DNA of 64,000 nt, taken from the NCBI GenBank assembly GCA_022315425.1, contig JAIUPT010000033.1, positions 744,001 through 808,000 of the forward strand, given 5' to 3'. Position numbers and translations under genes: made by a program. This DNA is from Pseudevernia furfuracea. Taxonomy: Eukaryota; Ascomycota; Lecanoromycetes; Lecanorales; Parmeliaceae. This document shows, one piece after another, positions 55,189 to 64,000 of the stretch; position 1 is the stretch's first letter; each line of letters begins with the position of its first letter. The notes below the pieces were generated by a model that worked only from the letters and a program-made list of their open reading frames with translations, was not told the DNA's origin and searched no databases.

Positions 55189-56419
55189 CTATGACTCTTT
55201 TGCATGGCCCCGTTGAACCTTTGCTGTCCCTTCGATTGCTGTAGCAGGCGAGCTTTCGGGTTCGCCACTACTCCCACTCCCTTCTCCATCGGTTGCAGGG
55301 TCATATTCGTCCAGCTTCTTGGGTTCCACTTTGAGCTTCGGCTTGTCCTTGCCTTCAGAGACCTTGATCTCTGCACCAGCTTTCGTAGTCTCGTCCCCAG
55401 CGTCGGGATGATGTGTGCCGCCATGATCTTCATCTCGAGAACGCCGCCGCCTGATCCGCCCATGTTCGTCGATACTGTCTTCATCTCCATCTTCGCTAGG
55501 AATAGGGTCATGGTCCAACGGCTTCTGATTCTTGATGAAGCTATCAATGATATAGTACTGGAGCGCATTCATCACGACGGGGAAGAATAGCATGACGAAG
55601 AATACTTGCACCATCTCGTCGCCTTCTGTCCATCGTAGAGCCCAGTCACCAACTCGTATTATCCACGGGCATATTTGAAATATGAAGAAGACACAGGCCT
55701 TCATTCCTAGCAGACCGAGGAAGTAGATGAACGATTGTTTAAGCCACCACTCTGTTTTTGGCGGACGACCGTAATTTCCAGACTGTATTGACTCGGGCGG
55801 ATTGCCCAGAGGTGTGAGAGAAAACCCGTGCGTCAACAGCCGTAGAAGTACAACAAGGATGGGTATGCCGATAGTAGTCTTCATTGTAAGCATTAGTTTC
55901 CGCCATTCCATCCATTTCCTCGTGGAGGCAGGGTATGAAACTTACGTCGATAGCCAAGTTCAGCAGGTAGAAAGAGCAGGGATTGGCCTGAAAGTCGCCA
56001 GCTTTTATAGTCAACTGTCCGGAAGACAACATTGACATTAGTAGGTTGGCAACGTGCAGCAATGCTGAGCCCACGACTTGCTTCGACGCGTCAAAAGCCC
56101 AGATCTTTAGAGGTCGCTGGGGTCTTTCCCGCCATCGCTTAAAGACCAGTACCAGCAGTGCCAAAACCCCAAGTGCGCCTTGTATGAAGAGAGCAAAGGG
56201 TCCTAGCAGTTTGCACTCCCCATTTTCCGCACCTGGTCTCGGCTCGCCACCGGACGTTAAGTTCATGGGAGAGGTCGGGGCTGTAGTAGAAATTGATGAC
56301 GAGTGCCTGAGGGTAGATGCAGCAATGTACGATAAAGTCGGCGATAAGACCATTTCCACTATCTCTGCGGGCAGCGAATGGGCAGCTGGTGTTGGCAGGA
56401 CCACATCATCAGGCGACAT
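55189..56419 (-). CDS. STIMATE/YPL162C-like vacuolar membrane protein
   Basis: Predicted multi-pass membrane protein of the fungal family containing yeast Ypl162c and related to animal STIMATE (TMEM110). The animal protein is an ER regulator of store-operated calcium entry; the yeast protein is vacuolar. Exons 56419-55946 and 55878-55189 with a 67-bp intron give 387 aa. A polar N-terminus of about 70 residues is followed by hydrophobic segments GPFALFIQGALGVLALLVLV, VGSALLHVANLLMSML, CSFYLLNLAID joined to TTIGIPILVVLLRLL, FIYFLGLLGMKACVFFIF and VFFVMLFFPVVMNALQYYI. The C-terminal 120 residues are charged, with a GRIRRRRSR patch. Function in fungi is not established. Confidence 0.85.
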
Positions 56420-57173
56420 GGTTCAGGAAGGGTAGGCCGGCGGGGCTAGAAGCCAAAAGACGGGTATACAGAGATAGACGGCACCACGAAAGATAGTGAG
56501 TGAGGGAACGAATGAGTTGGTGAACTTGTCCGGCGCCAAAATGCTGTATTTCGATTTCCAGTCCTGGGAGAGGGGCAAAAGGCTCTCGGGCCGACGTACT
56601 CTACTTCGGGGTCTCAGGCGGAGAGGAGCATGTTGGTCACTGGTTTTTATCAGGACTCCGTTGTGTAATTTCTAAACTTCTCAGCAAACACTGGGAGCAA
56701 AATCATACATTAGATTCAGGGGGCGATGCAAAATAATACTGTCAATTGCGGGGCGTTGACTGGGATTGAGGCTCATAGGCTGCAGGATGTATGGGATGCC
56801 GCCCTGCTGTATGGCAGTAAAGTAAGTATGCTGATGGCCAGCCGCCAGCCGCCAGCCGCCAGCCCACCGAAGATGAAACGCCGCCAATACTTGCCGTTTG
56901 CAGATGAGATGACAGTAAAGTAAGAACTCTCTCGCCTCATGAACAAGGATTGATTTTGCGTAATTTGACGGTCCTGATCCCTCCATTCAGGAGATGTTTT
57001 TGGAGATACCCTTCTCCGCCGGACTACCCTACTTGCAACGCCTTGCTCCATGCTGTAAAAGTACAAACATCTCAGGAGGAGATGATGGATCGTTCGGCGA
57101 ACCATCGCGCGCCAAGTACATCTCTAAAAAAAACCCATTCATAGATAGGCCCCCGCCCCCCCGTACCCCGAGT
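56420..57173. promoter_or_regulatory. Spacer: membrane-protein promoter and SF3b14 3' region
   Basis: No gene seen. A short CAGCCGC tandem run lies at about 56839-56862, and a C-rich tract at 57150-57162. Confidence 0.45.
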
Positions 57174-57793
57174 TCAGTCAATGCCGTGCTGCTTTTTCAG
57201 CTTCTCCAAGTTCTCTTGTCTTTCAGCCAGATCTTCTTTTGATTTTGCCATCTTTTCAGGTTGATGGTAGAGAACTGCACTCATTAGCACGAAAATGAAT
57301 GCAGCCATGCGTCTGTAGAATATTGTCTGGCATACCGACTAGATAGCGATTTTGAAAGTTGAACCCATTCAGCTTATCGCATGCCTGTTTTGCGTCCATG
57401 ACATCCTCATATACTACGAATGCCGTGCCTTTGGTATTGTTGGCGATACCTTGCCGTATTTGCCTGCACTATCAATCAACCGCCGAACCACTCATCAAAA
57501 GCATACATGTATGCTGGTCGGTAAGTCGACCGCAGGAAACATTCAAGAACACACGCACCGTACAGGCCCAAACTTGCCAAACAGATCAAACAAATCCTCA
57601 GGCGTGACGTTATAGCTAGTCCGAGTCAGCGGGAGAATCGAAGGGCCGTAAAAGCAACAAGGGCCTGACCTCAAGTTCTTTACAAATAGAGCCCTAAACG
57701 CTATGGGTTAGCTACTTGTAGCTTCTCCAAACATCTGACGACCGCAGTAACTTACCGATTTACTTCAGGGGCCAGCTTTCCACCGCGACTCAT
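57174..57793 (-). CDS. sf3b14: Splicing factor 3b 14-kDa subunit (SF3b14/p14)
   Basis: RRM protein of the U2 snRNP SF3b complex that contacts the branch-site region together with SF3b155. Five exons in transcript order: 57793-57756, 57693-57670, 57615-57559, 57463-57336, 57274-57174, 348 nt, 115 aa. The start is MSRGGKLAPEVNRALFVKNL, with RNP2 as ALFVKNLS. Further along are NVTPEDLFDLFGKFGPVRQI, RNP1 as KGTAFVVYED, ACDKLNGFNFQNRYLVV and the conserved tail LYHQPEKM...QENLEKLKKQHGID. All four introns have GT/AG ends and restore the family sequence exactly. Exons are too short for a simple ORF scan, so this gene is easily missed. Confidence 0.96.
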
Positions 57794-58567
57794 CTCTTGC
57801 TAGGCTGATACGTTCTTTTGATGGCCTTGCTGTAGTGTCCAATTGATGGCGGATTGGAGAAATGCTGAGTAAGTATTTGATCTGTAGGTTTTTCAACTAA
57901 GGTACCTGGTGTAGGTATGCAGGAAGAGTTTCTTTCTCTCGCTTATTCCGCATTAGATTTAGCTTGGCTGGATGCGTGCCGGGTAGATTAGATAAGAGCA
58001 TGGCTGAAAATCCTTTATACTCTAGAGTAAGGTAGCTTCCTCGTATCCGTATCCGTAGTCCTTCCGACTCCTACAACAAGTCTTCTTACATTGAGACATT
58101 TACACGCACCGTTCTACGTCTCGATGCCTCCTTACCCAAATATATAGTTGATTGTAAGAGCTCGAGTAAGGATAAAGGTGTAGGTGCCCGTCATGAGAAA
58201 TGTGGGCCGGTTGTCTCCAACCTCTAGAGTACGGGCGGTTTATGTGAATAAGAAGAATTGCTCGGGACGGTCCCCCAAAGCAAAACATTCCTTCTTGACG
58301 GCGTTCTACCTAAGCTTGCGGTTTCGCTGTATCAGAAATGCTGCGTGCTCAGAAGACGGCCCGATAATGCCTTTCCTCCCGTAGGGTATATATGGACGAC
58401 GAATAAAACCGTATTCTCCTACCGGCGTACCCGTAGGCAGCTCAAGCCAAAGGCTCCGTGCAAACAAAAAAGGGAGATGTTGATACAACTGCTACCTTTG
58501 ATCCTCTTCCACAATGCTCCTCGCCAGGTTGCCTTCGCCTGTTTCTTCAGCACATTGTCAGAAGTTC
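57794..58567. promoter_or_regulatory. SF3b14 promoter / MED14 3' region
   Basis: No gene recognised; small frames at 58184-58384 and 58258-58647 (partly antisense to MED14) have no family resemblance. Confidence 0.45.
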
Positions 58568-61500
58568 TCAGTCGATTTCCACAACGTCTCCCTCGGCCTT
58601 CCTCTTTTTCGGATTCGGATTCGATTCACTGGCCGTGTGCTCACTAGTGCTGAAAATTTCATCTAATCTAGCGATTAGTCTCTCTACCCCCTTGAGATCA
58701 GCAACTATTCCTCCGCTCGTCATCCCTCTCCATCCATCCCCCTTTCCCCTCAAGACACCTTTCAGACCTTCCTCGAAAGCTTCATTGCCCGTATCCACTT
58801 TCTTGATGCTTGATTCTGGTACAAACCACATGACTTCATCTCTTCTCTGCCGCAGACGCACGTCGAAGCCACCTTTGGCGTAGGGCGCAGAGTAGCGGAG
58901 TTGATACCATTGCTCCGAGCGGGTAAGGACTTCGACACCCCCGTTTTTATGGACGGTCTCAACCGCAGCTAGGGCGCGGACAAGAGGTAGTGTCATGCGC
59001 ATGACACCAATGACCCTTGTGAGACCCTGGGGCTTTAGCCGAGCTGTAAGGTAATCTACGATGCGGAGATGGGGATTGGGTCTAGCGAGAGAGATACGTA
59101 TCGGTCCGTCAGGAGGGAAGTGTATGGTTGCCTTCAAAAGGCTGGGGACTTTGTTGTAGACAAACTCAACGTGGATGAGAGACGCACGTTGGAAGGTCAG
59201 TTTATATAATTGAATAGTCGAGACAAAGTCTAGCAGAAGGCCAATTGCTGACAAGCGACGGATAATGTTGGGAATGGTGGTCTCCCCAATTTTTGCAAGA
59301 ACCTGGAAGGTGAAAGCCCCAGAGGTAGGGTGGAAAATTATCGAAGGAATGGCAGATATGAGATCCTCAATGTTGGAGACAGGTTTCTGCATGCGGGCAG
59401 AGACCATATGGATTGCGGAAGTGTTTGAGGAGTCAAGACCTCGGTAATCGAGCTTGACTATCTCATTGGCCCATGGCAAACTGGAAGTACCAGGAGTACT
59501 AATCAGAGACGGAGCACGCTCGCCAGGAAAACGGAACAAAATGGTCGGTGTCTGAGTCCCCGTGCTACTAGGTGCTGAAGACTGAACTTTGTGTGCGATG
59601 TGCGAGGCTGCGAGATGACGGGTATCGCTATATTGAGAGATCATCCCTACGGCGTTTCGCTCAATTTCGGCAAGCGCAGTATAAGAAGGGTCTGTCACAA
59701 GCGACCGAGGATCTGTAGGGGCGACCTTGTAAGCTGCTCGAAGTCTGAGCCCAGACGCCGCGCTTGATGTCGCCGAGTCAACTAACGTTCCCCTGTCAAG
59801 GAGCTCCACAATCCACCAGGAATCGCCTTCGAGGGCAGTAGTGAACGCCAGGATCCAATTAACACTCCAAGCTTGTCTTCTGAAGAACTTGGGCTTTTGG
59901 GTATTGTTTGGAAAGAGGCGTTGCATTGTTTCCTGGCCTGGGTTCAACGATCGCACTGGCTCCCATCCCATGATGCGGGCGCTAGCATCGACTTCTTCTT
60001 GAGATGCGATTGACCTGAGATGCGATAATTGAGAAGCCCCTTCTGTAGCAGGGGAGGCAAGACGATTAAGATCATATTCTACGCGACTGTTCAAACGAGA
60101 TGCTGGTAACACCGCAAATCGGCCTGACACAGGCTCTTGGACAACTTTCACGGCTTTTGATGTCGTAAGCTGCACGAGCAAAGATGCATCCAAGGGCTCT
60201 GTGGTCGATGAATTGCGTTTGCACCTCATGAAACCTCCCGAATATAATGACGTCTCGTTCAACTTGGCCGCCATCTCTTGGAAGATATAGTTTGTGTGCA
60301 ATGCGATAATTTCTTTCACAATGTTTAAGAGAGATAATTCACCCAATCTCATTTCAACTGTGAAATTGTCAATCTCCTTGCCATTTCGGAACCACCGCAA
60401 AGCAATGTGAGGTATCCTTTGGCTTCTTGACGAATACGATACTCGGACCTCTTTGCCACACTTGAGCCCAATCTCTACCCAATTCTTGCCTCCTGGTTTA
60501 TTGGACCAGTATTGCAAAACGACGGATCGGTGCACAGCCTCTACCTGCAAATGCTCAGACCAATGACTCCGCGCAATCTCCTGCGCCTGATTCCTCAAGA
60601 CAAGGAGTTTGTGGGTGAGTACGAAGTTGTGCATGAAATCGAATAGGCCCTGCAGACCATCGTGCTTGAGCACGTCGTTGGCCCTGCCTTCGATTTCATT
60701 CCGGAGCCTACCGGCCGGCAGCTCCATAGGTGTTGGTGAGAATGCAAAGCGAAAGTCAACGAAATAGAGCTGTGATGAAGCATCTTCCTCGGCTATGGAG
60801 AGGTCGACCTCAAATTCGTCCACGACGTGAAATGTTGCTCGACCAGACGCGATTGAATAATCTCGAAAGACTAGTGGTATTTTTTCCTGAAGGTTCAAGC
60901 GAATCGAGAGAAGGGTGTTGATTCTCCGGAGAGCATTGACGAGTTTTTGGGGTGTTAGGGGTTCAGGAGGTAGGTAGCCGAGATCAGGTAGCCACGATGC
61001 TTTGCCAAGAGAAAGCACCTCCAAAGCGGTCTTGATATCAGGGTTGGGCTCTCTAAGTGGTACGAGTCTTCTCTTGAGCTCTCCCATCCATGAACAACAC
61101 TCATTGTATTTTCCTACCTGGTTGCTCAGCCAGAAGTTTAGATCAATAACCTTGCTCACTGCCTCTACTTGTCGGGCCCATCGAGATAGTATCAAGATCT
61201 TGATAAATTGCGCCCTCCGACCGCTGGCAAAATGGAGCATGCGCAGCTTCTTTTGCACATTAGCCTGCGAAGTGTCTCCATTACCATTTGTTTGTTGGTG
61301 GATATGGTTATGCGGCACGCTTTGACTAGGCTGAGAGACTGGCATGTCCGACATATCATTGATGACATCGGTAAGGTTGTTAAAGGTTTCTTGAACAAGC
61401 CTCGATATGAGGGAGGAGAAGGGGACGTATCCAAACGTTACATGCTCGATTTCCGGAGGGAGTTGGCCCACAAGCTTTTCAACCGCAAAGGATGTCTTGC

Positions 61501-61717
61501 GCTGAACGGAGGTAGGACTGGAGGGGATACCGTTTGCATGCGTCCCATTCATGAGCCCACGATCTCCATTCGTTTGCGCATAGCCATTGCGGTAGTCGCC
61601 CATCTTGACCTCGTGGGTGTCTCCTTCGACGAGGGTTTCAGGCTGGACATCAGTCGCCATCTTCATGCCCATAGGACCCTTGGTAATAGCTTCGGCTCTT
61701 GGTAGAATGCCTGGCAT
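58568..61717 (-). CDS. med14: Mediator complex subunit 14 (Med14/Rgr1)
   Basis: Backbone subunit linking the head, middle and tail of Mediator in RNA polymerase II transcription. Single exon, 1049 aa from ATG 61717 (MPGILPRAEAITKGPMG). The Med14 N-terminal domain includes FGYVPFSSLISRLVQETFNN, KKLRMLHFASGRRAQFIKIL, LSRWARQVEAVSKVIDLNFW and ALRRINTLLSIRLNLQEKIP. The long C-terminal part ends with a PKKRK basic motif near the C-terminus, a likely nuclear signal. The reading frame stays open for 273 bases upstream of the chosen ATG to a TTG at 61990, without another ATG. The ATG start is preferred because MPGI is the usual fungal N-terminus. Confidence 0.93.
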   Translation of the reverse strand: MPGILPRAEAITKGPMGMKMATDVQPETLVEGDTHEVKMGDYRNGYAQTNGDRGLMNGTHANGIPSSPTSVQRKTSFAVEKLVGQLPPEIEHVTFGYVPFSSLISRLVQETFNNLTDVINDMSDMPVSQPSQSVPHNHIHQQTNGNGDTSQANVQKKLRMLHFASGRRAQFIKILILSRWARQVEAVSKVIDLNFWLSNQVGKYNECCSWMGELKRRLVPLREPNPDIKTALEVLSLGKASWLPDLGYLPPEPLTPQKLVNALRRINTLLSIRLNLQEKIPLVFRDYSIASGRATFHVVDEFEVDLSIAEEDASSQLYFVDFRFAFSPTPMELPAGRLRNEIEGRANDVLKHDGLQGLFDFMHNFVLTHKLLVLRNQAQEIARSHWSEHLQVEAVHRSVVLQYWSNKPGGKNWVEIGLKCGKEVRVSYSSRSQRIPHIALRWFRNGKEIDNFTVEMRLGELSLLNIVKEIIALHTNYIFQEMAAKLNETSLYSGGFMRCKRNSSTTEPLDASLLVQLTTSKAVKVVQEPVSGRFAVLPASRLNSRVEYDLNRLASPATEGASQLSHLRSIASQEEVDASARIMGWEPVRSLNPGQETMQRLFPNNTQKPKFFRRQAWSVNWILAFTTALEGDSWWIVELLDRGTLVDSATSSAASGLRLRAAYKVAPTDPRSLVTDPSYTALAEIERNAVGMISQYSDTRHLAASHIAHKVQSSAPSSTGTQTPTILFRFPGERAPSLISTPGTSSLPWANEIVKLDYRGLDSSNTSAIHMVSARMQKPVSNIEDLISAIPSIIFHPTSGAFTFQVLAKIGETTIPNIIRRLSAIGLLLDFVSTIQLYKLTFQRASLIHVEFVYNKVPSLLKATIHFPPDGPIRISLARPNPHLRIVDYLTARLKPQGLTRVIGVMRMTLPLVRALAAVETVHKNGGVEVLTRSEQWYQLRYSAPYAKGGFDVRLRQRRDEVMWFVPESSIKKVDTGNEAFEEGLKGVLRGKGDGWRGMTSGGIVADLKGVERLIARLDEIFSTSEHTASESNPNPKKRKAEGDVVEID

Positions 61718-63087
61718 GTTGTACGATTTGTTGTCGACACTCTCATCCCAGTGTTCTCTTTCCTCCAACACAACCCCATCCAGCGGCTCCTCCTTCCCCT
61801 CCAAGAAATCCCTCCCCTCGCGCTGTATCGACTCTATCTTGCCCTGCCAATCAACATCCGACTTTGGTATGTGAGGAGTGTGGGCTTGGGAGGGGCACAG
61901 AGACTGAGCAAATGCTATCGATCGAGTATAAAGTGCATGTGTCGCTGTGATGGCCTCGGAAGAAAGAGGAGGGAAAGAGACGGGGCGCAAAGCAAGTGGG
62001 TGTTATTGGAGGGTGGGGTTCGGGATTAGTGAAAGCGATGAGTTGTCGGTAGCCTGATTTCGCAAATCAAGGCGAAACGGTAAGAGAGACTTTGGGAGCG
62101 GGATGGTATGGTAGACAAGGCATGTGAAGTAGGGAATTAGAAGAAGGTAAGGCAGAGAGAAAAACCGAGGTGAGGTCTTTGGTGGTGGTGGAGCTTGTTT
62201 GTTTCAGGCAAGTTGATTATTGTGTCTAAGGAATTCACTTAATGCCTAGCGCCCTTCCGATGCGCTGGCCAATCACCGTTCACGGCTTGATTAAAGATAT
62301 GTGATATATGATTGAAATGTTATTGACAGCGAACAATAATACATAGCGACGGAAAGCTGTTCGCAGACAAAAAGACAAACTTCAACCTCTGCCGCTTCGC
62401 ACTGCTTTTTCGCTTCGAGAGTAAGGCACAAGTACTGTACCTAGGTAAAATCGCTGCTCCTTCTTCCACTCTTCCATATGTGGCATATCCTCGATGCGCA
62501 TACCTATTCATAATAATATCCTACGCCTCTTCCAACTATGTTACGGAGGTAGTGGTATGTGCTTATATCCTGTGTGGTCTAGTCTATAGACATCATCTAG
62601 AGTCCGGAGTACTTTACCTAAGGTACCCCGGACTAGATGAGTAGGTACAGCGTGAAGCGGGTACCAATCCAGGCTCTATCCTTGGAGCTTTGTCCTTAAA
62701 GTAATTTAGACCTATTCTGACAACTTTCTATAACATGACATTCTTCTCTTCTCTTCTCTTCTCTTCGCTTCTCTTTTCTTTTTTTTTCTTTTCTTGATGC
62801 GCATGTTGTTGAGTTATTGTGGAAATGGAAGAAAATTAAATGGAAGTAGGAAGAGCTTGGGGGAGGAAACCCATTTTAGCGTTTGCGGGGGAGCCCGACC
62901 CGAGCAATTAGGTAAGGTACTCTAAGGTCTAAGGTACTTACCTACCTAGGTAGGTATACTTATTTCCTTAGGAGTAGGACAGTCCCCTTCCTTGGTGAAC
63001 CGAGGTTCGCCTTACAAGTCCCAAGCCCCAAGTCCCAAATCCATCAATTCCGTCCCCCTCAGCAGTCAACAGTCAGCATTCAGCATC
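61718..63087. promoter_or_regulatory. Divergent promoter MED14 / ATG22
   Basis: About 1.37 kb. It includes an open in-frame stretch upstream of MED14 (61718-61990), a pyrimidine tract of TTCTC repeats at 62741-62795, and a perfect 18-bp palindrome, TACCTACCTAGGTAGGTA, at 62939-62956 amid several GGTAAGGTAC/AAGGTAC words. No gene seen. Confidence 0.55.
62741..62795 (+). repeat. TTCTC pyrimidine microsatellite
   Basis: CTTCT/CTCTT units pass into a T-rich run. It is about 290-350 bp upstream of ATG22; such tracts are common in fungal promoters. Confidence 0.8.
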
Positions 63088-64000
63088 ATGGTTCGTTCGC
63101 TCCATGAGCTCCTCTACTTTTGATCATACTTTCATACTCTTCCTCAGCTTCCTCGCCATGAGCATGGGCATGGGCATGGGCATGAACCGCCCAGATCATC
63201 TTCTCATTCCAAAGCTTCCTTTCGGAGCCCAACAGCCTCCTCTTTAGCCGACGACGTAAGTCTCAGACCCTCCATTTCACACCCTCATACCGGGAACAAG
63301 TCTACTGACGCAAACAAATACCAGGAGGATTCTATAAGCTCCCTCTCTTCTCCCTACAACATGGACCCCGAGAATTCCCCCGATCCCCCCTCTTATCCCG
63401 GGGAAGATACCCGTTTAACTAGCACCAAAGAGCTCTCGGGATGGTTTTCTTATGGCTGGGCGGCCGAGGTATTCGTCGTATGCGGTGTCGGATCTTTCCT
63501 CCCCATTACTTTGGAACAACTCGCACGTGAGCGAGGCGTCCTCCTGTCTGACAGGACCGTATCCTGCAGCGCCGGCTTCAAGACAACCATGCCACCAGAC
63601 TTTCCCAACACAACCATGTCATACGAGGCGGCTAGGGGTTTATCCCCTCGAGCAGATAAAGGACAGTGTATCATCAACTTCTTCGGCACCGACATCAACA
63701 CGGCGAGCTTTGCCATGTACACCTTCTCAATAAGTGTGCTCGTCCAAGCTCTTCTCATCATCTCGATGAGTGGAGCTGCAGACCACGGGCAGTACCGAAA
63801 AAGTCTCCTGCTCTCATTTGCATTTACGGGAGCTGTGGCCACCATGCTTTTCCTTGCTGTAGTCCCGAAGGTCTACCCACTTGGGGCAATATTGGCCATC
63901 ATCTCAAACACTTGCTTTGGCGCATCTTTTGTCTTATTAAATTCATTCCTCCCCGTCCTTGTACGTCGGCATCCAACCATCCAGGCTACTGTGATCGATG
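63088..64000 (+). CDS. atg22: Autophagy-related protein 22 (vacuolar amino-acid effluxer), partial at window end
   Basis: Atg22 is a multi-pass MFS-like vacuolar protein that exports amino acids after autophagic breakdown. Proposed exons: 63088-63090 (ATG only), 63148-63255, then 63325 onward, running off the window. Exon 2 encodes a His/Gly repeat (HEHGHGHGHE) and a Ser-rich stretch. Exon 3 has PSYPGEDTRLTSTKELSGWF, then AAEVFVVCGVGSFLPITLEQ, NTASFAMYTFSISVLVQALL, SMSGAADHGQYRKSLLLSF and NTCFGASFVLLNSFLPVLVR, all typical of fungal Atg22. The first two exons are inferred from frame and splice signals; the donor GTTCGT is weak. A start at the ATG at 63361 in exon 3 is the simple alternative. 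At least two thirds of the protein lies beyond the window. Confidence 0.9.

Overview
The window comes from a filamentous ascomycete (Pezizomycotina). Genes carry short introns of about 46-150 bp with GTAAGT-like donors and CTAAC/CTGAC branch sites. Orthologues are single-copy fungal housekeeping genes (TAF1, COG4, SUA5, RQC2, RAD21, PMR1, RET3, MED14, ATG22). The left 25.4 kb is a transposon graveyard mutated in the manner of repeat-induced point mutation (RIP). I cannot name the genus; a Leotiomycete-like fungus is possible but not shown.

Region 1 (1-25,400) is AT-rich and contains no intact gene. It holds three copies of one Ty1/copia-type element. Copy A (1-800 and 3069-3849, plus strand) is heavily mutated and split by a 2.26 kb LINE (813-3068). 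Copies C (6848-13213, minus strand) and B (14859-21344, plus strand) form an inverted pair separated by 1.65 kb. Both have LTRs and a primer-binding site matching the initiator-tRNA anticodon arm. B keeps a recognisable but stop-riddled gag-protease-integrase-RT-RNase H order. Around these lie a chromodomain Gypsy pol remnant (4935-5660), Gypsy RT and protease remnants on the minus strand (about 22.2-22.5 kb and 14.2-14.5 kb), a GC-rich LTR-like island (13243-13459), a 9-bp-unit minisatellite (4081-4435) and several pairs of short dispersed repeats.

Region 2 (25.4-38.3 kb) is gene-rich: TAF1 (+), an NDR-like AGC kinase (-), HST2-type sirtuin (-) and COG4 (+). A short relic with a tRNA-like B box sits in the HST2/COG4 divergent promoter.

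Region 3 (38.3-40.0 kb) is a small transposon island with an LTR-like repeat and a pogo/Fot1-like transposase C-terminal remnant.

Region 4 (40.0-64.0 kb) holds SUA5 (+) and RQC2 (-) tail to tail, a frameshifted Gfo/Idh/MocA oxidoreductase pseudogene (+), RAD21 (-) and PMR1 (+) head to head, coatomer zeta RET3 (-), a STIMATE/YPL162C-like membrane protein (-), the SF3b 14-kDa splicing factor (-), MED14 (-) and a partial ATG22 (+) cut by the window end. The genes serve unrelated core functions: transcription (TAF1, MED14), splicing (SF3b14), Golgi and vesicle traffic (COG4, RET3, PMR1), translation quality (SUA5, RQC2), cohesion (RAD21) and autophagy (ATG22). There is no secondary-metabolite or effector cluster. 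Multi-exon models were built by hand from splice signals and reading-frame continuity.
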